Source of the DNA: Deroplatys truncata
Taxonomy: Eukaryota > Arthropoda > Insecta > Mantodea > Mantidae
Length of the DNA stretch: 64,000 nt
Assembly (NCBI GenBank): GCA_030765065.1
Contig: CM060986.1
Coordinates: 77,617,573 to 77,681,572 of the forward strand
Direction of reading: 5' to 3'
Of this stretch, positions 54,236 to 64,000 are shown one piece after another. How positions within the stretch are numbered: position 1 is the stretch's first letter; every line of letters begins with the position of its first letter. The notes beneath the pieces are model-generated. The model ran no database searches and was not told the DNA's origin. It worked only from the letters and a program-made list of their open reading frames with translations. A program made the translations under genes and the position numbers.

Positions 54236-55085
54236 GAAAATATGAGTGTTACATTCACATGACTTTCCCTATCCTCTGTTTTATTAGTGTGTATACAAAC
54301 TATTCTTAGTAAAGCATATTTTTTCACCTACTCAATTTTAATCCAAATAGACTTTTGCAAAAATAGCTACATTACGGATTTCGTTGTAGATACAAAGGGA
54401 ACAGCGACAGTGAAATGTTTAAGAAATGCACACTATATTCTGGCCTCAAAATGTCATACTGTTTCAATGGAATTGTGAGAAACAACTGAATGTTTACAAG
54501 ACTTTAAACAATTCGAAGCATTAATAATGATATCCCGGAAATGGCTTATGTCACATAAAAGTTATTTGAAACAAGAGATCCACATTTCTTGTGCAGTACC
54601 TTTTCGTTTAACGCTTACCAGTTATACAGGATTGTACAAAATTCCTTCAGAATGAATTAGACTTCAAAGTCAATTCCAGAACGTTTAAGATATACGAATA
54701 CGGCTCCTACATTTTTTGGCATGTAAATATCATTAATATATAGTATTTTAATTAAAATTCTTAGAACCACTTTTGTAAAATAAAAAAATTCCAAAAATGT
54801 TCTATGTAAAGGGTAGTTTAAGGTAGGAGGATTTTCTTGAAAATCCTCGTTTCGCACCTTTAGAAGGTAATGAACTTAAGTAACAGGTTTGATGTTTATC
54901 CGACTTTTCGTTTTAAAGTTATGCTGTTCACGCGCACACACACGGACCTTTTTCTAAAAGTGTTTTTATTTATTCAGGAGGCCTCAAGCATGTATTTCCG
55001 GTGAAACCATGGTATCATATTTTTGGGTAGAATGCAATACGTTCTCTACTACGTACGTGATTGAGAATGTAAGAATGTAGAGGAT
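54236..55085 (-). repeat. R-family repeat copy R17 (B variant)
   Basis: Near-complete reverse copy, from GTGTTACATTCACATGACTT and CTCTGTTTTATTAGTGTGTA to GGGTAGAATGCAATACGTTC and the TCTACTACGTACGTGATTGA end. Confidence 0.8.
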
Positions 55086-55109
55086 TTTACAATATGCAGT
55101 TTGTGTAAC

Positions 55110-55440
55110 ATCTAATTTTTGTAGCTTTACGAAATATTCTGTTATTGGTCGAATTTTCAGTATCTCTTACTATATACATCTGCAAAGTTATGTCCGTTAT
55201 TTGTTTCTCCTAAGGCCACGCGCAGAGAATTGAAAACTCTGGCATACATATAGTGAGCTCGTTTACAAATATTTGGCTATCGTGCTTGCATCCTGTATGC
55301 TTCCGTATAGCTATAACAAAATATGCATAGAAATCATCCCGAGAAATATTTGTCATGGTAAAGCACAAGTACAAACACAAGCATTTTTATGAATAATTTA
55401 CAGAATTTATATGGAGGTGAAATGTAGTGAGTAAAGAAAT
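55110..55440 (+). repeat. R-family relic (A-type half), diverged
   Basis: GAGAATTGAAAACTCTGGCA and TTACAAATATTTGGCTATCG resemble the A-variant second half (AGAGAATGGAATGCT, AAATATTTGACTATCGC). Confidence 0.4.
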
Positions 55441-55454
55441 CGTGTGATGGTAAC

Positions 55455-56178
55455 ACATCTGATTTTTACTTTACAGTAATAGGGGAAGCACATTATTACA
55501 ACCAAAAACACAACGTCGATATTTGACTGGAAACATGTTTTGAGGCCCCCTAAACTAAAAAGAAAGCATTTTTAGAACAAATATCCGTGTGTGTCTGTGA
55601 ACAGCATAACTCAATAACGAATAATTGGGAAAATGCCAAACTTTGTATTTAAGTTTAGTATATTCCTAAGATGCGACACAAAGATTTTCAAGAAAATCCC
55701 TCACCCCAACTACCCTTTTAAGTTAAAATGTTTCTAAATATTTCTGTAAGGATTTGGATTAAAATTCTAAGATATTTACATAAGAAATAAAATATAGCTG
55801 TGTCTTTAATTTTATGCTACACAAAACTACACAAAAAATATGTCTCTTTAAAACACAGAAGTTATTTCAAATAACATTTTTCTTTTGGCATAAGCCATTT
55901 CCAAGATATCCGTTATTATGCTTTTAATTGTTCAAGGACTTTGAATTATTTAAAAGTTCTGCCGATCTTCAGTAGTTTCTCGCAATGCATGGAAACAGTA
56001 TTACATAAGGCATAAAGCGTCCAGTTCTTAAACGTTTACGTATCGCTGTTTACTGTGTATCTATAACGAAATGTGTAATAAGATAGAAATGTAAGCTTTA
56101 GTAAATTATTTGTGTACCCACTAATAAACGATAGAGGGTAGAGAAAGTCATGTGAATGTATTACATCTGATTTTTTAT
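55455..56178 (+). repeat. R-family repeat copy R18 (B variant)
   Basis: Starts ATTTTTACTTTACAGTAATA and ends ATAAACGATAGAGGGTAGAG with ACATCTGATTTTTT. The block order is complete. Confidence 0.8.
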
Positions 56179-56530
56179 CATATCAATATCTTAAACCTAA
56201 AATATTTTAATACAATCGTTGTAGGGGTTTTTGAGGACATAAATATTAAGGAAAAATTTCCAATTTAGCCTTAGGAAGGTGAATTTTGTAAAAATATTTG
56301 CACTATAACATTCAAAGAAGCTGAACTGAAATATGGAGTTTAAAATTCATGCAAATTCTCGTTTTTGTGTTATGATTGTTTACAGATAGAAAAAATATAC
56401 ACACAGCACCATTTTTAAAACGCTCTTATTTGTCTCAAAACAGTAATTTTAACTGAAAATTTGATGTCGAAATTTTTGGTGGAATAAACATTTCCTCTAC
56501 TTACCACAGGAAGGTGGTAGAGAAAGTAAA
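56179..56530 (-). repeat. R-family repeat copy R19, partial
   Basis: TATCATATCAATATCTTAAA through GGTGGAATAAACATTTCCTC to CCACAGGAAGGTGGTAGAGA. It abuts R18 tail to tail. Confidence 0.75.
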
Positions 56531-57765
56531 AATAGAAAGATGGTGTTTTTAAAGAAAACCTGTGCTTTGTTTATGGACATCAATCTTGCTTGGAAGAACA
56601 TTTCGGCCGGAGAAAGACCCGAAGAACTACATAGATTTAGATTGCTGAGGGAAGGTGGAAATAAGAAACGGATAAAAAAGACAAGACATACAATAATAAG
56701 ACTAACAGAAACGAATCGAAAAGAAGGGCACGCGTACAAATTGGCTTAGCGGAGAGAGGAAAAAAGAGCAGATAAGAATGACAGCACATCGGGAAGAAGT
56801 CAGTTAAAGGACGGACCGATAGATGGACGGCAGACAAAGCCCGGCATTTAGAACGTGCAACAAAACAAAGGAAATGCCATCAGGAAGGCCTTTGTATCCT
56901 CATTGCTTCGGTTGGCTTCTGTTTTACTCATATATTGCCAAGCTTTCTCGTTACACCCAAGAATTTGCAGCAAACAACAATATCTGTAATGATCTTCGGT
57001 GCAGTGTCGAACTGTATCGCGATCACTGAAGTTGGATATAAGAGAACTAAAGGTCTCATTTGGAAAAAGGGTTGTATATTTCGCTTAGGGAACTTTTCTA
57101 GTTGTCTTTTGTCACTATTTTAAACATTTGCACATACCAAGCAACACACTTTGAAATGTTAATTATCGTTAGTTCGGTTTTGCTCTCAGACTTGAATTAA
57201 GAGTATAATGTCGATTTTATTTTTCAACAGCTGACTGTCGCCTCAGTGTAGTCTATACTTATAACAATATACTTAACACATTACCTAACTGAAAAGATTT
57301 CTGGTGAGTATTTGTCAACAGGAAAATGGTACAAAAATAATATTTTACATGAATAATTCATAGATCAGCCCTAATAAAGTAACAATGCCATGTAAATATT
57401 ATAGAGCAATATTTTTCTTTTTTAATTCTAATATGAAGATGTATGAGATACAGAGACAGAAATTAACCTCTTCAGCTGACACTTGCCTCTAGCTCAAGAG
57501 AAACAGTTTACTCATTTCAAGATAATTCCATTATTAGGCAACTGGATAAATGAAGAAGGAAGATCAGGGACAAGTGTTGATATTGCAGTTGTTTACAACA
57601 GTTCCTTTTTCGTCTTATACTTCTTAATTACGATTATGAGATCATCTCTTAACGGCTGTCCTGCGTATTTTAAACGTATAAAATTAGTTCTATTTATTTT
57701 AATCTTCTAATAGAAATTTGGATAAGGTCATTCAAATTTACATTCTGGTGTTTATTGACGAGTGA
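56531..57765. other. noncoding stretch, nothing recognised
   Basis: A purine-rich patch at 56530-56830 keeps an open frame of 69 codons (56540-56749) with no recognisable motif. The rest is AT-rich. Confidence 0.35.
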
Positions 57766-57769
57766 ATCA

Positions 57770-57850
57770 ACTTTGTTAGTAGGGGAATATAAGCTTACGG
57801 CCTCCCGAATGCAAGCATCAGGCTCTACCTGTTAGGCCATCTGACTTGGA
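57770..57850 (-). mobile_element. tRNA-like SINE head fragment
   Basis: The minus-strand CAGATGGCCTAACAGGTAGA resembles a tRNA D-arm, followed by GCATTCGGGAGGCCGTAAGC in place of a variable region. Box B is decayed. Confidence 0.4.
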
Positions 57851-58589
57851 CGTTTTCGTTATTATTCCGTCACAAACAATAGTAATTTTTAAGAGTATTT
57901 AATTACATTTGCACATGACAAGATCGCATGAGCATCATTGAAGTGTCGTAATTTCGTCAGCAGAAGTGGTTAAATGTGTCAGTAAAGATACTGCAATGAG
58001 GCTGTGGCATTTAAGCATACTTTGTTGTCATTATACTAAGTCAGGATCACCTGGCCGGAATATTCTGATAGACATGATGTATGAAGAATCTAATATTGTA
58101 GCGTAAAAAGGATGAATTATTATTTTATAGTTTAATACATTTTAATATTATCAATAGGAAGAGCTATTCAGAAGGACAGCTTATGAAATATGTCATAAAA
58201 GTTTGTATAAATAAAGTCGTTTGTTTCATGGTATTGCAGTAAAAGGCTGTTCACAATAACTTGGAACGGAAACCAGAAGAAAAACGACAAAGTTAAAACA
58301 TATGTCTTAAAATATGAGCGTTACTATTAACGAGAAACTTTACTGGATTCCAAGAACGGGAAAGCAAACTTGGTCAAGTTTTAACGTTTTCATTTGCGTT
58401 CTCGGGAACGGCGTATTACATCCACCTTGGCATATTAGAGTCGTCAGTATAGAAATTATTCAAGGTGGCCGTGACCCAAAACAACCGCTGAAGTTCTGTA
58501 CAGTTGCAAGCTGAAAAATCCAATCGAAAGGAATCTAGTAAATGTGCATCGTGACTCTGTAAAGTTCATTAAACTTTGCAGAACAACAA
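57851..58589. other. noncoding stretch, nothing firm
   Basis: AT-rich with a more mixed patch at 58310-58520; no gene recognised. Confidence 0.35.
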
Positions 58590-58985
58590 ATAACACTAAA
58601 GAACAGCAATATAGGTAATGACCATACCAGTTTCAAAAATGAAAATTAATCCTGTAAATAACAAAATAGTAGTAAAAAAATACACAGACTGCAGAGATGA
58701 ACTTCTTAAGAAAAGTAGAAGCTTGTATAATACTGGATCAAACACGAAACAAGAAATAACTGCAGAATTAAAAATACTTTCTATTAATGAAAACATTTAA
58801 GAAAATAAACAATGTTGGATATAACACATTGAAAGAATGGGACGTGAAAAAATAATGAAACAAATAATAAAGTGCAAACCAGAAGGAAGGCGAGATTTAG
58901 GATGACCAAGGTAAAGATGGCTGGAGTGAAGACCGAACAGGCTGCAACGTAATCCTTGGTAATGAAGAAGAACAACAAAATTTAG
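58590..58985 (+). pseudogene. LINE reverse transcriptase 3'-end fragment, inactive
   Basis: HIERMGREKIMKQIIKCKPE then GRRDLG-PR-RWLE (about 58830-58925) matches the WxxHVxRMxxxRxPKxxxxYxPxGRRxxGRPxxRW motif at the end of insect endonuclease/reverse-transcriptase LINE proteins. Stops replace R in the GRPRKRW part. The preceding sequence (TAELKILSINENI) fits the linker. Domains before that are missing, so it is a 5'-truncated remnant. Confidence 0.65.
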
Positions 58986-59627
58986 CTGTTAATAAAGCAC
59001 TAATACTTAGGAAGACGCTTTTGCTAGAGAAATTGGAAACAGTAGCGTTTGGAAAATGTTTGCTCTTCGAATTTTGACGTCATTTAACCTACATTTTGTT
59101 GGGTGAATTAGAAGCAAGTGAAAAATTATCATTGTTCAGTTGCAAAAACATCCCAATGTGGAAACTCGACTTTATATTTTGCTATTGATATGGTCATCGA
59201 CGTATATTCCCGTTTTTACTCCCGGTGTATTGTGAAATAAAATGTTACATATTGTTTTTCTTTCCGTTCTTATTTACGTTCACGTTGCCGTTCTCCGGTT
59301 TTTTGAGACAATGTTTACATCAACTCGGCATAAACTTTAGAAATGGCTGAGGAGTAACATATGTGTAACGTTTCTCTGCTCTGTATGATTTATCAAGAAC
59401 ATAAACTCCAAAAGTTATCCTTTTTCGTAAAGTTTCGCCAATCCCCAACTATTTTGGTGGCTTGAATGAAAACGGTATTCAGCATACACCACCGGTCAAT
59501 AGTTTTCGATGAGCTATCAAACAACCATTACATTGAATTACAATATATTAGACGTCACGCAAATTAAATAATCTAATATAAATTAACCTATCTATTTAGT
59601 TATAATGAGATTAATCGGGATACGATT
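58986..59627. other. noncoding stretch, nothing recognised
   Basis: AT-rich, no gene or repeat partner. Confidence 0.4.
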
Positions 59628-59999
59628 TAGATTTTTGCCTCTTCAATGTAACCGCACTTTGCCTTCAGAACAGCTGCACAAACTCTGAGTATTCTGGACA
59701 CACGTTTTTGTAGTGTTTTGACAGATATTTTATTCAACACAATTGTAAACAATCCCATAATGGTTCATGATTGTTCATGGTTTAGTTTTTCTGAGCTCCC
59801 AGTCCAGTTCAACCCATAAGAGTTCTATGGGATTTATGTCAGGCGACTGACTTGGCCAGATAATATTTTGAAGTTTTCCGCACTTCTCTTTCTTATTTAC
59901 AAATACTCTGCACAATTTAGAAGCATATTTAGGATCATTGACCTGATGAAGGAAAAATCCTCTTGCCAAATGACATGTTTGATCTGTGTTCTGTGACAC
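59628..59999 (-). pseudogene. Tc1-like transposase C-terminal fragment, inactive
   Basis: The minus-strand text NDPKYASKLCRVFVNKKEKC, GKLQNIIWPSQSPDINPIEL and LWVELDWELRKTK is the D-to-E catalytic block of a Tc1 transposase. The D of NDPK and the E of NPIEL are 36 residues apart as counted. A stop follows KTKP, and the C-terminal text then continues in other frames (LSKHYKNVCPEY) toward about 59628. The first catalytic aspartate and the DNA-binding head are absent. The 5' cut at 60000 is close to the LTR unit that starts at 60062. Confidence 0.75.
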
Positions 60000-60061
60000 G
60001 CCCTTCTTTTGTTTTCCATTTATTCTTACTAGATTACTAACTTAGTATTCGGCAAAGCACA

Positions 60062-60987
60062 TGGAGGCAATATTTTTAACATTTAAATGATTTCAGTCAA
60101 ATTATGTAATATGTAAATTCAATAACAGCCCGCCTTGAAGCAATATGTGTATGTAATAATTTGTAAAATGTATGTAACAGTCATTGCATATGCTTATATT
60201 ATTGTAAACATGTTCAATAATGTTATGTAAATGCATTACCTAATTTAATAATGTAGGAGCTGTGAGAATAATAAGTTAAAATTTGATAACAATCAGGTAA
60301 GAATGAGGTAACCTTGAGTCAATAATGAGTAAGAAAGTTTAACAGTACTACTTGTGATTCTTGGAGTAACAATAATTTAATTTTAGTGACAGTTTATAGA
60401 ATAGTCAATCAACAACCAGAAAAAACTTTAGTTAAATGAAGGTATTCTATTGGACTAGGATTAGCCAATCAGAAACTGACAAGGAGAAACATTTACAAAT
60501 TCAGAAGTCAGTTGCCTGCGGACAGTGTTTGTAACCGGATGCATGATGCGTCCTCGAGAAATGTAATACGTATTCGTGTGAGACGAAAATGGTTTACATA
60601 TTAAAAAGTGCAAGTATTAAATAAACGAATCTCTATTTAATTTGTGTCAAAGATTAACAAAAAGGAGTGAATTAAAACTTAAAATCTGTGTAAGCCTACA
60701 TTCTTGTCGCATCACGCCCTGCCAAGACTTCCATGTCTCTAACAATAATATTGACGCAGCCGAGGCAAACATAAATATTTAATACTTAAAGAAACAATCA
60801 AATTACAAAGTTATTTTTTTAAACTTGGGGCAAAGGTCACCTAAAAATACATTTGGGGCGAAGGCCACCAGAAACTGTTTACTATACGTGCTGTTGCAAC
60901 TCTTACAAGTTCGGCTCCCCAACAGTTGAAATATAATACAACTCCTTCAATACAACCTACTTCAAACTGACGCCCAAAACGTGGTGC
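60062..60987 (+). mobile_element. LTR plus primer-binding site of a Gypsy-like retrotransposon, incomplete (fossil)
   Basis: The LTR spans 60062-60964 (TG...CA, about 903 bases) and is collinear with the solo LTR at 13836-14747. Three bases later TGACGCCCAAAACGTGGTGC (60968-60987) matches the Gypsy-type primer site with the same three-base spacing as in the 34.5 kb element. No coding parts or second LTR are recognised, so it is an incomplete old copy. Confidence 0.75.
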
Positions 60988-61019
60988 AAACTCCTATAAC
61001 AAACAAACTACTTCAACAT

Positions 61020-62190
61020 CTACACGATTACCGACCTCCACAGTGCATCACAGTTGGTGTTACACATTGGCTCTTTATGAGTTCTCCAGGAAGTCCGGTT
61101 ATTATGTCTGTGTGACCACTGCAATCTTTTCTCCCTGTTTTGTTTCCGTAACAATGGTTTCTTGTTTGCTACGCGTCCCTTCAGATCTCGCTCAAGAGGC
61201 GATGCATTGTTGTGAGACTGAAGACCCATTCACAATGAAATGTAAGCACAGACGCAGCATAAGTGCAAGACTTTGCGTCCATGCAAACTTTAAACATTAT
61301 GGTTCCGTTGCGTGCATAGAGGAAGAATTCTGCATTTCTTTCTCTTTGCATTGCCTGTTATTTAATAGCAGTCAATTGCGACCCGAGACTCTACGCCGTC
61401 TAATGTACATGCACGCTCTCTTCCATTTGGCCAAACAAATTGTCGTGGGCCACTATCTATTTTCCTCGAGAGATGTATGGCAGTCCCCTTACTGAATCCT
61501 CCTTTCATTTAATGGATGAATCCAGCATCTACGCTTTGATTTCTTGGCTCACAAATCGTAAGGCGCAAGGAGATAATGCACATTCCATTAATATAACTTG
61601 TGCAGCTGTATCATCACATACAGGATAACTTGCTGCAGTTTCCATACTTGCACAACTATTTTCAATGTTTTTGGTCAAACATTCGTGATATCACTAACGC
61701 TATGGGCAGCAGTTAGGCGTATGTATGTTTTGTGAGCTATTTATTTATAAAATATTGAGTGAACTTTCTTATTTGTTATTGTTGGTTATATTATTCAATT
61801 TGAAACTTGCGTTACGCTCGGAAGATTTGCGCACTTGGTTTAAGGATCTAGAAGTCCGTGCCAACTTCTTGCGTTACGTCTACGGCTGCGTTGTGAATGG
61901 TCTTCCCTGACGCCTGCGCTTATGGTGTGTTATGTTAGCGCTTACATTTCATGGTGAATGAGCCCTGAAGCTTCTTGCATACTTTTGATTTCCACGTGAA
62001 TTTCAGGTGCAGTGCGAGTTCTCTGACATATACGCTCCACCCAATGAACTGACCTTTCCTGTAGAATGTAACTAAGGTCTTCTAGATCGAGAACGGCTTG
62101 CACCAGTTTCCTTAAACCGATTTTGTTGCTATTTTCTTAGTAGAATGGCCTTCTTTATTCAGCGCTACAATTACAGCATATTTTCCATTT
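61020..62190 (-). pseudogene. Tc1-like transposase relic split by a TIR element
   Basis: Minus-strand reading order: YAVIVALNKEGHSTKKIATK (about 62185-62120), a helix-turn-helix head; degenerate text; APEIHVEIKSMQEASGL (about 62010-61966); then, after the insertion, GLQSHNNASPLERDLKGRVA and KKPLLRKQNREKRLQWSHRH (about 61222-61110). The pattern AP-IH-EIK...GLKGRVA-KKPLL---N---RL-W---H is the standard Tc1 middle region before the first catalytic D. CVTPTVMHCGG-like text near 61060 continues it in another frame. Several stops and frameshifts make it inactive. The second and third catalytic residues lie beyond the preserved part. Confidence 0.7.
61226..61965. mobile_element. ~740-bp inverted-repeat DNA transposon inserted in the Tc1 relic
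   Basis: The ends are inverted copies: CATTCACAATGAAATGTAAGC at the left (from 61226) and, reverse complemented, CATTCACCATGAAATGTAAGC at the right (to about 61965). A few more end bases (GGGCTC / GACC) may belong to the element or to a short target duplication. Subterminal GCATAAG and GCGTAACG words repeat inside. The Tc1 reading continues across it (..EASGL / GLQSHNN..), which fixes the insertion. End motif and size suggest a non-autonomous PIF/Harbinger-like or similar element, a tentative class. The 150-codon plus-strand frame inside has no recognised domain. Confidence 0.6.
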
Positions 62191-63284
62191 CCAATCTCCT
62201 TCTTCCTACCCAATAGGAGTATGGTGTAAAATAATAGAGAAAAGAACACAGGTACACCGCTGGATGCGTGTAGTGTAAACAAATGTCAGCTTGCTCCTCA
62301 CATCCACTGCTGATAGAATAGGGCCGGCACAAATTAATTACCCTAGTTAAAGAGAGAATCATTGCTCATGTTGACAGTACATCAGTGCCTCCTACACCAG
62401 CAGGTATTCCCATACACAACACTGACGAGTAGTATTCAGTGGTTTATACGTGTTTGTATCAAAAGTAGCAAACTGATATGAATGTAACAACACCTTCAAT
62501 TTGGATACTCAAATCTGAAGATTTCAGAGGCGATCGCAAGACTTTGACCGGTATTGTAGGTCTTCGACTCAGATTGTATTATTTCCAGAATTATTGATAT
62601 TCCGAAGGCCGGGCATGCATGGGTATGGCGTTACGTTTTGTGTTTAAGAAATGCAAATTACGATATGCAAATTTATATTTCGCCTTCAGACTTTAAAATC
62701 TGACTGAGATATGCGCGAAAAGCATCTATAATAAGCTATAATTACATTTGGAGTTTTATTGTTGCTCAATTTCTCCTACCATTGGTACTCTTTAATATTA
62801 TTTTGAGTTACACGACTGATAGCGTTTAAAGATTAGCTATACTTATCGCGACGTCCGACCCCATTGATAATTACATGCATGTTTTTTATATTAGACTATT
62901 TCTGTATATTAAGTATAAATTTATGGCCTGGAAAGTAACCGTAACTAAACAAAACTCTGGCCGTTATTATCCGAATTTTTACCTCGTGCAGATTTGCTAC
63001 ACATACAAGAACTACCTAATATAAGAAATGACAAGTGTGGGGTGTTTATTAGCAGGCGTAGAAATTTCTAAGCATTAAAGAATTCTTAGGAATGTCTTTA
63101 TTTCCACCTCTTCCATTCCAGTGGACAGGAAAGACTTGGCAAGTTGCTGACACATGTGGTACCAAAATGGAAAACAGTGCTATTATGTTGGTAACATATC
63201 TGACGTTGTAGGACAGATATTGTATGAAAACGTACAAATAAGTATTTGAGTATGCCTGATGTTGGTTACGTGAGTAAACAAATC
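62191..63284. other. noncoding stretch, nothing recognised
   Basis: AT-rich to mixed composition, no gene or repeat partner. Confidence 0.4.
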
Positions 63285-63815
63285 TGCTGTGTTACATTCA
63301 CATGACCTCCTCTACCCTCTATCGTTTATAAGCTGGTATAAACTAATTCTCCTAAAGCTTATTTTTCCATTTACTTCATTATAATTGAGCTAAACCTTAC
63401 AAAAAGAGCGCTATATACTGGGCTTAAAATTCCCTACTGTTTCCATGCAATCGCGAGAAACAATTGAATGTTGAACGGCCGTTCAGAAATGACCAAGAAA
63501 TGAACAATTCGAACCTTTAATAACGGATATCTCATAAACGGATTAAGTCACAGAAAACTTCTTTCAAATAAATAATGTGTGTTAAAGAGATCTACAATTT
63601 TTATATGTACGTTTTCGTTTATTGTTTTACGTTTATCAGTTATACGAGATTACACAAGATCCCTTCCGAATGAAGAGGCTTCAAAGGCTATTCCCAAAGA
63701 ATTCAAGATATACATTTTATTTGTCATGCAAATATCTTTAATATATTGTATTTTAATCAAAATCATTAGAGACATTTTTTAAGAAATCAAAATTTTCGAA
63801 AACTGTTCCATGTAA
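63285..63815 (-). repeat. R-family repeat copy R20 (B variant), truncated
   Basis: Runs from GTTACATTCACATGACCTCC and CTACCCTCTATCGTTTATAA through TTCAAGATATACATTTTATT to AAAACTGTTCCATGTAA, then stops abruptly in the middle of the unit. Confidence 0.8.
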
Positions 63816-63880
63816 GTATTAGGGATTTAGGGTTTCTGGCCCACTTAATATGCATGGAATGCAATTAATATGCTAATTAG

Positions 63881-63911
63881 CCCCCCGCCCCCTCCCCCTC
63901 CCCCACCCCCC
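63881..63911 (-). repeat. C-rich tract, G-quadruplex / i-motif candidate
   Basis: Five runs of five or six C separated by single bases (CCCCCCGCCCCC then TCCCCC repeats and ACCCCCC). On the minus strand this gives G5+ runs with one-base loops, the most stable class of G4-forming sequence. Confidence 0.8.
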
Positions 63912-64000
63912 GCTGTGCCTTGGTAGTTTTACTTGCACCTGAGGGTCATAAATATTGTTGAGCACAATGGAAGCTTGACAGTTAAGTAATTAAGGCTGTC

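Noticed and set aside
56540-56749. 69-codon purine-rich frame that looks basic and charged
   Set aside because: Composition alone (A/G-rich strand) explains it; no domain, splice context or homologous copy was seen.
61043-61495. 150-codon plus-strand frame
   Set aside because: It spans the antisense of the Tc1 relic and the inserted TIR element, two unrelated sequences, so it cannot be one conserved gene.
1-64000. CRISPR arrays, bacterial operons, riboswitches
   Set aside because: There are no regularly spaced identical short repeats with unique spacers and no prokaryotic gene organisation; the repeats are eukaryotic dispersed elements.

Overview
The window looks like an AT-rich, repeat-laden insect genome segment. 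The transposon relics are mariner/Tc1 types with insect-style helix-turn-helix heads, the SINEs are tRNA-derived, and the LTR elements carry Ty3/Gypsy-type primer sites. A large-genome polyneopteran (cockroach, termite or similar) would fit, but that is inference from repeat style only. I found no host protein-coding gene, no rRNA and no convincing functional tRNA gene.

The most abundant component is one interspersed repeat, here called the R family. It has about two dozen copies covering roughly 15 kb, each 0.7-1 kb when near complete. One end carries ACTTTCTCTAC plus a short palindrome; the other end carries GTAGAGAAAGT. Copies occur head-to-tail (690-3995), as an inverted pair (10622-12290), in a mixed array (52675-56530) and singly. 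Two variants share one half and differ in the other. I do not recognise the family.

Layout. 1-4000: R tandem array. 4140-4540: low-repeat GC-richer segment. 5768-7268: decayed Tc1-like transposon with inverted ends. 8160-12290: R copies. 13000-15145: SINE A next to an R copy split by a solo LTR (13836-14747, duplication AGAT). 15640-18350: R copies, one split by a mariner (16402-17669). 20335-29560: SINEs of three families mixed with mariner and Tc1 fragments. 29850-30760: R copy. 31705-32490: LINE 3' end. 34242-39665: SINE A interrupted by a very young Gypsy-like LTR element (34536-39611) with two 1257-bp LTRs, a 4-bp CTTC duplication, a primer site and a long open frame of 11-residue coiled-coil-like repeats. 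40690-41640: DDE_3 transposase relic. 43590-45655: R copy split by a mariner. 47220-50103: two LTR-like units on the minus strand flanking LINE fragments. 50293-50990: short mariner derivative with about 130-bp inverted ends. 52675-56530: R array with a SINE-like insertion. 58590-60987: LINE fragment, Tc1 fragment and an LTR with primer site. 61020-62190: Tc1 relic split by a TIR element. 63285-63911: R copy, then a C-rich G4/i-motif tract.

The window is best read as layered insertions: R copies are old hosts, mariners, an LTR and a SINE-like unit sit inside them, and the 34.5-39.6 kb LTR element is the youngest. The feature that looks most unusual is its hendecad-repeat ORF; the R family is the largest unexplained component.
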